A program made the position numbers and the translations under genes. Source: an uncultured Clostridia bacterium (lineage in GTDB: Bacteria > Bacillota > Clostridia > Oscillospirales > Acutalibacteraceae). From it: a stretch of 33,697 nt of DNA. Below, piece after piece: positions 1 to 9,497 of the stretch. A model generated the notes under the pieces. It worked only from the letters and a program-made list of their open reading frames with translations, had not been told where the DNA came from and made no database searches. The stretch is from NCBI GenBank assembly GCA_904397205.1, contig CAJFOO010000036.1, forward strand, positions 1 to 33,697. Direction: 5' to 3'. Numbering within the stretch: the first letter of the stretch is position 1; each line of letters starts with the position of its first letter.

Positions 1-62
1 GCCGCAATGGGAATCCAGATTTTCTTTTTATTTACCGGTTTCTTTTCCTGTTGTTCTTCCAT
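1..62 (-). CDS. N-terminus of a CDS truncated by the window edge; charged cytosolic start followed by probable membrane segment (MEEQQEKKPVNKKKIWIPIAA...)
   Basis: Minus-strand ATG at 62 preceded by GGAGG-CAGTT; open to window edge. Confidence 0.6.
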   Translation of the reverse strand, partial: MEEQQEKKPVNKKKIWIPIA

Positions 63-148
63 AACTGCCTCCTTCCAACGTCACACGATCAGTATACCGG
101 GAGTTCCCGGCGAAATTTGTCCCTTCCGCACGCGGCGCCGTTTGTCCG

Positions 149-1087
149 TCAGGGAAGGATCCACGTCCCGGTCTCCCCAGACAGCGCCTGCTTGGCTTTG
201 CCCAGCGAGGTAATCACGGCTTTTCCTTGGGGGTTGGCCTTCACAAAAGATAAACACGCTTCGACTTTGGGAAGCATACTGCCGGGGGCAAAATGCCCCT
301 GGGCAATGTATTCCTGTGCTGCGGCGGCGGTCATCCGGGGGATCTCCTGCTGGTTTGGCTGGCGGTAATGGATGCATACCCGATCCACCGCCGTCAAAAT
401 AACCAGAAACTGCGCCCCAATCGCCTGCGCCAGGCAAGCGCTGGACTGATCCTTATCGACCACGGCGGCCACCCCCTGGTATCCCTGGGGGGTTTCGACG
501 ACCGGGATTCCCCCGCCGCCCACGGTAATCACCACATCGCCGTGCTCGAGAAGATGCTGTACCGCGGGCAGTTCTACGATGCGCTGGGGCTGCGGGGACG
601 GGACAACCCGGCGGTATCCCCGGCCGGCATCCTCCATAAAGGCAAAGCCGCGTTCCTGCTGCCGCAGGGCTTCCTGCCGGGAATAAAACCGTCCTATCGG
701 CTTGGACGGCCGGGCAAAAGCGGGATCCTGCGGATCCACCACCACCTGGGTGATCAGGCTGACTACCTCCCGATGGATCCCGTGCCGGCGCATCTCCTGC
801 CGGATGGCCTGCTGCAAATGATAGCCGATATATCCCTGGGACATGGCCCCGCACTCCGGGAACGGCATGGGCGGGATACTTTCCTCCTGCGCGGAAGCAA
901 TGTCCATGGCCTGGTGGATCATCCATACCTGGGGTCCGTTGCCATGGCCTATCGTCACATCATAGCCGTCCTGCATCAGCCCCACAATGGTTTTTGCCGT
1001 CTCTTTCACGGATTCCCGCTGGCTTTCGGGCGTGCTTCCCAGCGCGTTCCCTCCTAAAGCCAGTACAATCCTTTTTGCCAATGCCAT
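149..1087 (-). CDS. arcC: Carbamate kinase
   Basis: MALAKRIVLALGGNALG..., GHGNGPQVW, VVTVGGGGIPV-like (VVITVGGGGIPVVE), VDKDQSSACLA motifs of amino-acid kinase/carbamate kinase family. Confidence 0.95.
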   Translation of the reverse strand: MALAKRIVLALGGNALGSTPESQRESVKETAKTIVGLMQDGYDVTIGHGNGPQVWMIHQAMDIASAQEESIPPMPFPECGAMSQGYIGYHLQQAIRQEMRRHGIHREVVSLITQVVVDPQDPAFARPSKPIGRFYSRQEALRQQERGFAFMEDAGRGYRRVVPSPQPQRIVELPAVQHLLEHGDVVITVGGGGIPVVETPQGYQGVAAVVDKDQSSACLAQAIGAQFLVILTAVDRVCIHYRQPNQQEIPRMTAAAAQEYIAQGHFAPGSMLPKVEACLSFVKANPQGKAVITSLGKAKQALSGETGTWILP

Positions 1088-1167
1088 CCCTCCGATTCCT
1101 CTTTTCCCTGTCCGCCCGCGGGCGGGCAAGAAAACCGCCTATTGCTTTCTTCGTCCATCATACCATA

Positions 1168-1204
1168 GAAAGGGGGGCTTTTACAAGAAAAAGCCCCCAA
1201 GGTT
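1168..1204 (-). terminator. Rho-independent terminator (downstream of HAD gene)
   Basis: GGGGGCTTTTT-CTTGT-AAAAGCCCCCC hairpin; T-rich on both sides. Confidence 0.7.
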
Positions 1205-1213
1205 TTATTTCTT

Positions 1214-1870
1214 TTAAAAAATATCCTGTAGCTGGGTAACGGCGTCGATCCGGCAGGAAGCATCCAGCAGTTCCTCCTGCCTGCCGTACCCATACCGGCA
1301 TCCGACCGAAAACAGCCCATGTACGCGGGCGACTTCCATATCGTGGCGGCGGTCGCCAATCACCGCAAACGGGCCGGGATGTCTCTGCGCCAGGATGGGA
1401 AAAATCTTCTCTTTGGGCTGGAACTGGTACGCACCCGCCGCATAAAAACCATCGAAGAACCGATCCAGCCCGAACGCCTCCCGGTGCGCCTGCAAGTACG
1501 ACGGATGACAGTTGCTCAGCACCACCATATGGTACCCTTTCCCCTGCAAATCGGCAAGCGTTTCCTCCGTCCCCGGATACAAACAGCCTTCCCCCCGCCG
1601 CAGGGCGTCGTTTTCCCACTCGCCGATCATCCGGCCGTACTTCTGCGCCTGCTCCGGCGGCAAATCCGGCCGGAATTCCCGCCACATTTCTTCGGCGGTG
1701 CATCCCAGCCACCGGTTGATTTCCGCATCATCCCAGCCGCGTGCAGGGGCGATGCCGTCCGCCACCATCTGGGCATACATATGCCGGAAAGCCGGTGCAT
1801 ACAGCCTGCCGCTGTCATGGAGAGTGCCGTCGTAGTCGAAAATCAACGTGGAAACCGGCTGCCTATCCAT
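1214..1870 (-). CDS. HAD-superfamily hydrolase (phosphatase), last gene of the riboflavin operon
   Basis: Motifs FDYDGTL, VVLSNC, K, VIGDRRHDM; starts 1 nt after the ribH stop (TAA-G-ATG). Confidence 0.9.
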   Translation of the reverse strand: MDRQPVSTLIFDYDGTLHDSGRLYAPAFRHMYAQMVADGIAPARGWDDAEINRWLGCTAEEMWREFRPDLPPEQAQKYGRMIGEWENDALRRGEGCLYPGTEETLADLQGKGYHMVVLSNCHPSYLQAHREAFGLDRFFDGFYAAGAYQFQPKEKIFPILAQRHPGPFAVIGDRRHDMEVARVHGLFSVGCRYGYGRQEELLDASCRIDAVTQLQDIF

Positions 1871-1871
1871 C

Positions 1872-2333
1872 TTACAGCTGGCGGAGCAGGTTAGCCATCT
1901 CAATGGCCGTTACTGCTGCGTCGAAGCCCTTGTTCCCGGCCTTTGTCCCGGCACGCTCCACGGCCTGCTCGATGCTGTCGGTAGTCAGCACGCCGAAAAT
2001 GACGGGCACGTCGCTTTTGAGGGATACGGCTGCCACCCCTTTGGATACTTCCGCGCACACATAATCAAAATGCGGGGTGGAGCCGCGGATCACCGCGCCC
2101 AGGCAGATCACCGCGTCGTACTTTTTGCTCTGCGCCATTCTCTGTGCCGCCAGCGGCAGCTCAAACGCGCCGGGCGTCCAGGCTAGGTCGATGTCCTCGG
2201 GGCGCACGCCATGCCGCTGCAAGCCGTCTTCCGCGCCGCCAATCAGTTTGGAGACGATAAACTCATTGAACCGGGATGCGACAATCCCGATTTTCAGCCC
2301 CTGCGCAATCAGATTTCCTTGAATAATATTCAT
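1872..2333 (-). CDS. ribH: 6,7-dimethyl-8-ribityllumazine synthase
   Basis: [62 protein letters not shown]. Confidence 0.97.
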   Translation of the reverse strand: MNIIQGNLIAQGLKIGIVASRFNEFIVSKLIGGAEDGLQRHGVRPEDIDLAWTPGAFELPLAAQRMAQSKKYDAVICLGAVIRGSTPHFDYVCAEVSKGVAAVSLKSDVPVIFGVLTTDSIEQAVERAGTKAGNKGFDAAVTAIEMANLLRQL

Positions 2334-2364
2334 GATAGATTCCTCCCTGAAATTGAGATCCTAC

Positions 2365-3600
2365 TTAATCTTTACCGCAATGCCCGCAGGAACATCCCGA
2401 AGGGAACTCCAGCAGGTGATCCATTTTTTGCTGTTTCGTGCGAAGGTAAAACTCGTTTTCTTTGTGGCTGGGCATCTGGATGGGCACCCGCTCCACAATT
2501 TCCAGACCATATCCTTCCAGCCCCTTCATCTTTTTGGGATTGTTGGTCATCAGGCGCAGCTTTTTAGCCCCCAGGTCTTTGAGGATCTGCGCGCCGATCC
2601 CATAGTCGCGCAGATCCGCCGGGAATCCCAGCTGCAGATTGGCTTCGACCGTATCCAGCCCGGTATCCTGAAGCGCATACGCCTTGAGCTTATTGATCAG
2701 CCCGATCCCGCGGCCCTCCTGCCGCATATACACCAGGATCCCGCGGCCTTCTTTGGCGATTTGCTGCATGGCGGCCGCATACTGTTCCCCGCAGTCGCAG
2801 CGCAGGGAGCCCAATGCATCGCCGGTGAGACATTCGGAATGCACCCGGGTCAGAATCGGCGTATCGGGATCCACTTCGCCCATCACGAGAGCCACATGAT
2901 GCTCGCCGCTGACCCGGTTCTCGTAGCCGTAAATGGTAAATTGCCCGTATTTTGTCGGCATATCAGCGCAGGCCACCCGCTCGATTAACGACTCCTTCTG
3001 GCGGCGGTACGCGATGAGCTGGGCAATGGTGATGAATTTGATCCCGTGCTTCCGGCTGAATTCCTGCAGCTGCGGGGTACGCATCATCTGGCCGTCATCG
3101 TCCATGATTTCGCAGCACAGGCCGCATTCCTTGAGTCCCGCCAAACGGCACAAATCCACAGTCGCCTCGGTATGTCCGGTGCGCACCAGTACGCCGCCGT
3201 CCTTCGCTTCCAGCGGGAACATATGTCCCGGCCGGCGGAAATCCTCCGGCTTTGCCCCGTCCTCCACAGCCTTGCGGGCGGTCAGGCCCCGCTCGTAGGC
3301 GGAAATCCCCGTGGTGGTATCCACATGGTCAATCGATACCGTAAACGCCGTGGCGTGGTTGTCCGTATTGGTTTCCACCATCTGGGACAGGCCCAGCTTC
3401 CGGGTCATCTCCCGGCTCATCGGCATACAGATCAGCCCTTTGGCATGGGTTGCCATAAAGTTTACATTTTCCGTGGTGGCGAATTCCGCCGCGCAAATCA
3501 GGTCGCCTTCATTTTCCCGGTCTTCGTCGTCCGTCACCAGGAGCAGCTTCCCCTGCCGCAGATCGTCCAGAGCTTCTTCTATGGTATGATATTGAAACAT
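2365..3600 (-). CDS. ribBA: Bifunctional 3,4-dihydroxy-2-butanone-4-phosphate synthase / GTP cyclohydrolase II
   Basis: [21 protein letters not shown] (RibB); [29 protein letters not shown] (RibA). Confidence 0.97.
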   Translation of the reverse strand: MFQYHTIEEALDDLRQGKLLLVTDDEDRENEGDLICAAEFATTENVNFMATHAKGLICMPMSREMTRKLGLSQMVETNTDNHATAFTVSIDHVDTTTGISAYERGLTARKAVEDGAKPEDFRRPGHMFPLEAKDGGVLVRTGHTEATVDLCRLAGLKECGLCCEIMDDDGQMMRTPQLQEFSRKHGIKFITIAQLIAYRRQKESLIERVACADMPTKYGQFTIYGYENRVSGEHHVALVMGEVDPDTPILTRVHSECLTGDALGSLRCDCGEQYAAAMQQIAKEGRGILVYMRQEGRGIGLINKLKAYALQDTGLDTVEANLQLGFPADLRDYGIGAQILKDLGAKKLRLMTNNPKKMKGLEGYGLEIVERVPIQMPSHKENEFYLRTKQQKMDHLLEFPSGCSCGHCGKD

Positions 3601-3616
3601 AGGCTCATCCTTTCTA

Positions 3617-4270
3617 TTAATTAAATCCATGCTCCCGCAAAAAAGCCTCTGTCAGTGAGGAGGGAGCGGGCACGGATGCTGCGGGTCCACGCAGCAATTT
3701 TTCCACATACTTGCCAATCATATCGCATTCCAGGTTTACCGGCGCACCTTCCCGCTCGCGCAGCAGGGTGGTTTCTTCCCCGGTGTGGGGGATCACCGAA
3801 ACCTGAAACGCATCCGCTGAAACCGCCGCCACCGTCAGGCTGATGCCGTCGATCGCAATGGAACCCTTTTCTACCACATACCGCAGGACAGGTTCCTCTG
3901 CCGCCACCGTGACCCATACGGCGTTGTCCTCCCGGCGCAGCCCGGTGATCGTCCCTACGCCGTCGATATGCCCGCTGACAATATGCCCTCCCAGCCGGCT
4001 GTCGAGCCGCAGGGCGCGTTCCAGATTCACCGGGCTGCCCGGATGCAGCATCCCCAGCTTGCTGCGGCGCAGGGTTTCGGCCATCACGTCGGCGGTAAAA
4101 CTGCGGGAATCCAGATGGGTGACCGTCAGGCATACCCCGCTGGTACAAATGCTGTCGCCGATTTTCGTCTGCTCCAGTACCTTCGCGGCCTCCACCACCA
4201 GCCGGGAAGATTTTTCCCCGGGGATCACCTGCTGTACCACGCCGATTTCTTCTACAATTCCCGTAAACAA
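3617..4270 (-). CDS. ribE: Riboflavin synthase alpha chain (TTG start)
   Basis: [17 protein letters not shown], duplicated lumazine-binding domain ([37 protein letters not shown]). Confidence 0.95.
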   Translation of the reverse strand: MFTGIVEEIGVVQQVIPGEKSSRLVVEAAKVLEQTKIGDSICTSGVCLTVTHLDSRSFTADVMAETLRRSKLGMLHPGSPVNLERALRLDSRLGGHIVSGHIDGVGTITGLRREDNAVWVTVAAEEPVLRYVVEKGSIAIDGISLTVAAVSADAFQVSVIPHTGEETTLLREREGAPVNLECDMIGKYVEKLLRGPAASVPAPSSLTEAFLREHGFN

Positions 4271-4272
4271 GG

Positions 4273-5373
4273 CTATCCCTCCCCACGCGGCACCACGTCT
4301 GCCACAATTTTGATATCCTCCCCGATGGGCTGCGCCCGCATATGCCGCAGACGGCAGGCATCCGCCAAATGGAAAAAGCCCTTCCCTTCGACCGGGGTTT
4401 TGGCATCCTTCCCCCCGAGGATCTTTGGTGCAATGTAGGCAATCACCCGGTGGACAATCCCCTGCTCCAGCGCGGAGGCATGGATCTCCCCGCCGCCTTC
4501 CAGCAGGAGGCTGTCGATCTCCCGTGCGCCAAGCTGCTTCATCAAGTCCTGCAAATCCACCCGGCCGCCGCGCTCCCTGCAAAGCAGCACCCTGGCCCCT
4601 TTTTGCCGCAGGGCCTCCTGTTTTTCGGGCGCGGCATCCGGCAATGCGGCAAACCAGGTGGGGGCTTTATCTAAATCCTGCAATACCCGCGCGGAAAGCG
4701 GGGTGCGCAGATGGCTGTCCACCACGATCCGTACCGGGGAAACCCCGCCCTCTTTGCGGCAGGTCAGACGGGGATCGTCCTGAAGTACCGTCCCCACCCC
4801 CACAAGGATCCCTTTGAGGGCGTGACGCAGCTCCTGCACATCTGCGCGGGATGCTTCCCCGGTAATCCACTGGGATTCCCCGGAAACCGCCGCAATTTTC
4901 CCGTCCAGGCTCATGGCCGTTTTGAGAACTACAAAGGGGGTTTTGTGCGTGATATAATGGAAAAAGATCGGATTGAGCGCACGGCATTCGTCCTCCAGCA
5001 CCCCGCAGGTGACGGAGATTCCCGCATCGCGCAGCTTTTGTACCCCCGCGCCTGCCACAGCCGGGTTGGGATCCAGGCAGCCCACGACGACCCGCGCTAC
5101 GCCTTCCCGGATGAGAAGATCCGCACAGGGCGGGGTCCTCCCCTGATGGGAACATGGTTCCAGCGTCACATAGGCGGTAGCTCCCCGCACGGGTTCTGCC
5201 GCAGACCGCACAGCATATACCTCCGCGTGGGGCCCGCCGGCTTTCTGATGCCATCCTTCCCCAATGACGCGGCCATCCTTTACCAGCACCGCACCCACCA
5301 AGGGATTGGGGCTGACAAACCCCCGGCCCTTCTCCGCCAAAGCCAGGGCCCGGCGCATATAAGTTTCGTCCAT
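4273..5373 (-). CDS. ribD: Bifunctional diaminohydroxyphosphoribosylaminopyrimidine deaminase / 5-amino-6-(5-phosphoribosylamino)uracil reductase
   Basis: MDETYMRRALALAEKGRGFVSPNPLVGAV, HAEVYA, TLEPCSHQGRTPPC, LLLEGGGEIHASAL. Confidence 0.97.
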   Translation of the reverse strand: MDETYMRRALALAEKGRGFVSPNPLVGAVLVKDGRVIGEGWHQKAGGPHAEVYAVRSAAEPVRGATAYVTLEPCSHQGRTPPCADLLIREGVARVVVGCLDPNPAVAGAGVQKLRDAGISVTCGVLEDECRALNPIFFHYITHKTPFVVLKTAMSLDGKIAAVSGESQWITGEASRADVQELRHALKGILVGVGTVLQDDPRLTCRKEGGVSPVRIVVDSHLRTPLSARVLQDLDKAPTWFAALPDAAPEKQEALRQKGARVLLCRERGGRVDLQDLMKQLGAREIDSLLLEGGGEIHASALEQGIVHRVIAYIAPKILGGKDAKTPVEGKGFFHLADACRLRHMRAQPIGEDIKIVADVVPRGEG

Positions 5374-5391
5374 CCGATCACCTCCAAAAAC

Positions 5392-5424
5392 AAAAAACCT
5401 GAAGCCCATTCCGGCGCTTCAGGG
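5392..5424 (-). terminator. Rho-independent terminator in the rib leader (FMN riboswitch expression platform)
   Basis: CCTGAAGC-GCCGGAATGG-GCTTCAGG-TTTTTTGTTTTT between riboswitch and ribD. Confidence 0.9.
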
Positions 5425-5467
5425 TAAGATACACATTCCGGGAGTTAGGAAAACCCTCCCCCTTGTT

Positions 5468-5588
5468 CTTCTTTCATCCAGACTGTGACTGTCGGCTTCG
5501 GGTTCACACCGAATCATGCCTTGCGGCTCGTGGGCTCAAGGGGATCCCCTTATACCACCGGTAGGGACTTGCACCCTGCCCTGAAGAA
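5468..5588 (-). promoter_or_regulatory. FMN riboswitch (RFN element)
   Basis: CTTCAGGGCAGGGTGCAAGTCCCTACCGGTGGTA...GAGCCCACGAGC...GATTCGGTGTGAACCCGAAGCCGACAGTCACAGTCTGGATGAAAGAAG matches the conserved RFN core. Confidence 0.97.
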
Positions 5589-5605
5589 ACTTTTATATGG
5601 TTTCT

Positions 5606-5634
5606 ATTAAACCATCTTTGCGGAAAAATGTCAA
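5606..5634 (-). promoter_or_regulatory. Sigma-A type promoter for the rib operon
   Basis: TTGACA-N17-TTTAAT just upstream of the FMN riboswitch. Confidence 0.8.
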
Positions 5635-5821
5635 GCCCGCGCCTTCAGCACATCCCTTGCTTGCCTGCCGCCAAGCGTGGTACAATGGATACAGAAAGGA
5701 AAAACCGCGGGCGCACTGCCTAAAACTTCCGCCCGGCTGAGCGGCTGGAAGCCGCAGGCGCGATCTGGGTGTGGGCCTTGCCCGCCAATATCCATAGAAA
5801 ACACGAAAGGAAGGGATCGCC

Positions 5822-6292
5822 ATGCGCCGGAGCGACCGGGAGGTGACCGATCTGCAAACAATCAAGGAAATTATCAGGGCCTGCGATTGCTGCCGCCTCG
5901 GGCTTTGCGACGCCGGGAAGGCATACATCGTCCCCTTGAATTTCGGGTATACCGAACAGGGCGGCAAGCACACCTTCTATTTCCACAGCGCCAAGGAAGG
6001 AAGAAAAATCACCCTGCTCTCCCAAAACCCCTGCGTGGGGTTTGAACTGGATACCGGATACCAGCTGATAGAAAGCGCGCAGGCGTGCGGATATTCGGCG
6101 CGGTTCCAAAGCATCATCGGTACGGGCACCGTGACCATGCTGCACACCCCCAAAGAAAAACGCGCGGCTCTGCAAGAAATTATGATGCGCCACACCGGCA
6201 AAGAAGACTGGCAATTCCCTGAAGATATGCTGGAAGCCGTATGCGTGTTCCGGCTGGACGTGGAAGAGCTTTCCTGCAAGGAGCACCGCTAG
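5822..6292 (+). CDS. Pyridoxamine 5'-phosphate oxidase family / NimA-like flavoprotein
   Basis: EIIRACDCCRLGLCDAGKAYIVPLNFGY, TFYFHSAKEGRKI, VGFELDTGY; RBS GGAAGGGA. Confidence 0.88.
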   Translation: MRRSDREVTDLQTIKEIIRACDCCRLGLCDAGKAYIVPLNFGYTEQGGKHTFYFHSAKEGRKITLLSQNPCVGFELDTGYQLIESAQACGYSARFQSIIGTGTVTMLHTPKEKRAALQEIMMRHTGKEDWQFPEDMLEAVCVFRLDVEELSCKEHR

Positions 6293-6867
6293 CTCCGATC
6301 TCTGGCACACACGCAAAGGGCATACCCTTCCAGCTTCCATGACCACCAGAACCGGCATCCCTTCGCCGCCTGCTCCGGCAGTTCCCGCAGCCCGGCGCCA
6401 AAATACTTGCCCAGGGCTTCCCGTTTGGTCCACAGCCGGTAAAATTCCCGCGGTGTGTCCGGGGCCTGCCGATAGGCTTCCTGATCCTCCGGCAGAAAAT
6501 ACCGCCGCGCAATGGCGTCAAACCGCACCGCCTGGAATCGCTGCACATCGATCCCCACCGGCGCGTCATGCACGGCACACACACACCATTGTCCCGAGTG
6601 GCTGATATTCCAATGGATTTCCGGGCGGTTCACAAAAAACGGCTTGCCCTGCCCGGCCCGGCTGATCCGCAGACGCAGGGGATCTGCCCCAAATTCCTTC
6701 CAGGCCGCGTATCTTGCCAAAAGTTCCCCGGCAAGGCTGGCATCCCGTTTTCCGGAGGCAAGACGGCTATACCGTGCCCTATCCGTATACGGCAGCCATC
6801 GGGCAAGCTCGGCTTCCGAAAACAGGCGGTCCAGCCGCACCGCAAATACTTTCGGTTCCAATTCCAT
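6289..6867 (-). CDS. 4'-phosphopantetheinyl transferase superfamily protein (Sfp-type); longer start at 6927 possible
   Basis: GKPFF..., IHWNISHSGQWCVCAV, PVGIDVQ, FYRLWTKREALGKYFGAGL. Confidence 0.92.
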   Translation of the reverse strand: MELEPKVFAVRLDRLFSEAELARWLPYTDRARYSRLASGKRDASLAGELLARYAAWKEFGADPLRLRISRAGQGKPFFVNRPEIHWNISHSGQWCVCAVHDAPVGIDVQRFQAVRFDAIARRYFLPEDQEAYRQAPDTPREFYRLWTKREALGKYFGAGLRELPEQAAKGCRFWWSWKLEGYALCVCARDRS

Positions 6868-6949
6868 CCCTCCTGCCCGGTATTCTTCCTCATTGTAAAA
6901 CCTGTACGGGTAAATGTAAAGAGACAAGCAAGAAATTCCGGAAGCGTTG

Positions 6950-6978
6950 TTGAAATTTTGCTCTTTTTGTAGTATGAT
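6950..6978 (+). promoter_or_regulatory. Sigma-A type promoter upstream of ptsI
   Basis: TTGAAA-N17-TATGAT. Confidence 0.7.
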
Positions 6979-7085
6979 GGTAAAAAAGCGGTTTCTTTTT
7001 TCGTTATCTTTGCTGAATCTCTCCGTTAATTGCTGCAGAAGGCTTTCCCTTCTGCCCTACCTAAAGGATTGAGGCTTTTATCCCT

Positions 7086-8744
7086 ATGATTACATTAAAA
7101 GGAAAAGGCGTGGTATCCGGCACGGCGATCGGCCGCCTGTTTTTTTACCGCCGGACACATGCCGCTGTCAAAAAACACCTCATCGCCAACCCCGAGCAGG
7201 AAACAGCCCGTTTCTGGGAAGCCCAGAAGCGGGCAGTCGACCAGCTTCAGGAGCTGTATGACAATGCCCTGCCCACTGTGGGGCAAGCCAGCGCCATGAT
7301 TTTCCACATCCACCAGATGATGCTCGAGGATCTGGATTTTACCGACGCGGTCATCCGCATTGTCCAGGAAGAACGCATGAATGTGGAATACGCCGTGTCG
7401 AAAACCGCCGCCCAGCTTGCCTCCATGTTCACCGCCATGGACGACCCTTATATGCAGGAACGTGCTGCCGATGTGCGGGATGTTTCCCAGCGGATCCTGC
7501 AAATCCTCATGAATACCCAGAATAAAATCCAGCTTCCCGAAGAACCGGTGATCCTCGCGGCCAAGGATCTCATCCCCAGCGAAACCGTACAGCTCGATCC
7601 CAAAAAAGTCCTGGCGTTCGTCACCAGCGAGGGTTCTGCCAATTCCCATACCGCTATCCTGGCGCGCAACATGGATATCCCGGCCATCGTCGGTGCAGGC
7701 CCCCATCTGCAAAAAGGGTTTCACGGGGCTTCCACGGCAGTGGACGGCTTTACCGGGGAAGTCTTTTTGTATCCCGACACCGGTACAATCCGCCGTATCC
7801 AGCAAAAGCAGGACGAATATGAAGCCCACCGGCGCGCCCTGCAGGAGCATGTGGGAAAGCCCAATGTCACCCTCGACGGGCAGACAATCCAAATCCTGGC
7901 AAACATTAACGGCAACGCCAACCTTCATTCCGTCCTGGAAAACGACGCCGAAGGGATTGGCCTGTTCCGCAGCGAGTCCATTTTTCTGGAACGCGACGCC
8001 TTCCCCACCGAAGAGGAACAGTATCAGCTTTACCGCTCCGTTGTGGAGGCGATGGAAGGCCGTCCCGTGGTGATCCGCACCATGGATATCGGCGCGGATA
8101 AAACCCCCGACTATTTCCACCTTCCCAAAGAGGAAAACCCTGCGCTGGGATACCGCGCCATCCGCATCTGCCTGGACAGGACCGATATCTTCAAAACCCA
8201 GCTGCGCGCGATCTGCCGGGCTGCCGCTTTAGGGCATGTATCTTTGCTGCTGCCCATGGTTTCCTCCGTGTGGGAGGTGCAGGCCGCAAGGAAAATTGTC
8301 CGGGAGGTTGTGGAAGAACTGGAGCGGGAAAACATCCCCCATGCGGCGGACGTCCAACTGGGAGTCATGATTGAAACCCCGGCTGCCGCCCTGATCAGCG
8401 ACCGGCTGGCCGAATACGCGGATTTCTTTAGTATTGGCACAAACGACCTTACCCAATACCTGCTGGCCATCGACCGGCAAAACCATCGGATCGAACCGTA
8501 TTACAATCCGCACCATCCTGCCGTGCTGCGCGCGATCTGGATGGTGGTGCAAAACGCCCGCAAACACGGCGTCAAAGTGGGCATCTGCGGGGAACTGGCC
8601 GGGGATCTGGCTATGACGGCCACGTTTCTCGCCATGGGGATTGATTCCCTGTCCGTGGCGCCGCCCCTGATTCTGCCGCTGCGCAGCCAGGTACGCCAAA
8701 CCGACGTGGGCAAGCTCCGTGAGGATATCCTTTCGGCTCTGTAA
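7086..8744 (+). CDS. ptsI: Phosphoenolpyruvate-protein phosphotransferase (PTS enzyme I)
   Basis: GSANSHTAILARNMDIPAIVG active-site His; GIGLFRSESIFLER; VGICGELAGD. Confidence 0.97.
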   Translation: MITLKGKGVVSGTAIGRLFFYRRTHAAVKKHLIANPEQETARFWEAQKRAVDQLQELYDNALPTVGQASAMIFHIHQMMLEDLDFTDAVIRIVQEERMNVEYAVSKTAAQLASMFTAMDDPYMQERAADVRDVSQRILQILMNTQNKIQLPEEPVILAAKDLIPSETVQLDPKKVLAFVTSEGSANSHTAILARNMDIPAIVGAGPHLQKGFHGASTAVDGFTGEVFLYPDTGTIRRIQQKQDEYEAHRRALQEHVGKPNVTLDGQTIQILANINGNANLHSVLENDAEGIGLFRSESIFLERDAFPTEEEQYQLYRSVVEAMEGRPVVIRTMDIGADKTPDYFHLPKEENPALGYRAIRICLDRTDIFKTQLRAICRAAALGHVSLLLPMVSSVWEVQAARKIVREVVEELERENIPHAADVQLGVMIETPAAALISDRLAEYADFFSIGTNDLTQYLLAIDRQNHRIEPYYNPHHPAVLRAIWMVVQNARKHGVKVGICGELAGDLAMTATFLAMGIDSLSVAPPLILPLRSQVRQTDVGKLREDILSAL

Positions 8745-8857
8745 ACACCAAGCGGGGGATTTCGAGCAAAACCCCCTCCCCCTTTCTGCTATACTGAGAA
8801 AAACAGGCGCGGCCATGCCCCCTGGCATACCGCCCTGCAAAGAAAGGAGGGAAAGCT

Positions 8858-9340
8858 ATCAAGCGCCTTTTCTTATCGGCAGCGGGCGGGCTGTGGATGC
8901 TGCTGCTGATTGTCTGCCTGGCCGCCTGTTCGCCGTCTGCCGTGCAGGAAAAAACCCCTGCATCGTACCAAGTCAGCGGGATGGCGGCCGCCGTGCCTTC
9001 TGTGACGCAGGTTGTCGGCTCCGGGGCCGGGGTAATCGAAGAATCTACAGAGCAAACCACGGCCGATCTGCAGCAGATTGTTTCGTTTACATATTCCTAT
9101 GGGCAGGCGGACGACCCGGTTTCCTGCCTCTCTGCGTACTGCGGGGAGCTGGCCGGTTCATACGGCTTTACGGTACAAACCCCGCTCGATGCGGAACATC
9201 CAGACCAGGATACGGTTTTGACTTTCCCTGCGGAAAATGGGCAGACTATCGTTATGACGTTGCGGGTAACCGGAACCAATGGATACCAGGTGCATATGCA
9301 AGGAATCCTGCCGGCAGATACTTCCGCCTCCTCGCAATGA
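8858..9340 (+). CDS. Small secreted lipoprotein of unknown function; proposed non-canonical ATC start (first ATG is at 8897)
   Basis: AAAGGAGGG-AAAGCT-ATC AAG CGC; (I)KRLFLSAAGGLWMLLLIVCLAAC lipobox LAAC. Confidence 0.65.
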   Translation: MKRLFLSAAGGLWMLLLIVCLAACSPSAVQEKTPASYQVSGMAAAVPSVTQVVGSGAGVIEESTEQTTADLQQIVSFTYSYGQADDPVSCLSAYCGELAGSYGFTVQTPLDAEHPDQDTVLTFPAENGQTIVMTLRVTGTNGYQVHMQGILPADTSASSQ

Positions 9341-9345
9341 GCCGC

Positions 9346-9389
9346 CCCCCTTCGTCTAAATGGGCAAAAGGGGGGATTTTTTTTGTAAT
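9346..9389 (+). terminator. Rho-independent terminator
   Basis: CCCCCCTT...AAAGGGGGGATTTTTTTT. Confidence 0.8.
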
Positions 9390-9434
9390 TTTCAAAGAAA
9401 ATCGACGATTTCGGCGTTCTTAACAAGAAGTGAC

Positions 9435-9464
9435 TTGACTTTTCTATAGGAAACATTTTACAAT
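9435..9464 (+). promoter_or_regulatory. Sigma-A type promoter upstream of the flippase gene
   Basis: TTGACT-N18-TACAAT. Confidence 0.6.
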
Positions 9465-9497
9465 GAATAAGTTATAGGGAAATGGAAGGGAAGGAAG

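Noticed and set aside
98-113. CCGGGAGTTCCCGG at the left edge, also present in inverse orientation near 22465-22480
   Set aside because: Two short GC hairpin-like matches only; likely chance in GC-rich sequence, not a supported repeat family.
7095-8120. 341-aa minus-strand ORF inside ptsI
   Set aside because: Antisense shadow of a conserved enzyme I gene.
8745-8790. GGGGGATTTC...AAAACCCCC after ptsI as a terminator
   Set aside because: Imperfect stem with no proper U-tract; too weak to call.
8719-9423. 234-aa plus-strand ORF overlapping the ptsI end and the lipoprotein gene
   Set aside because: Out of frame with the lipoprotein, no domain, crosses a terminator; Gly/Arg/Cys-rich translation typical of an off-frame.
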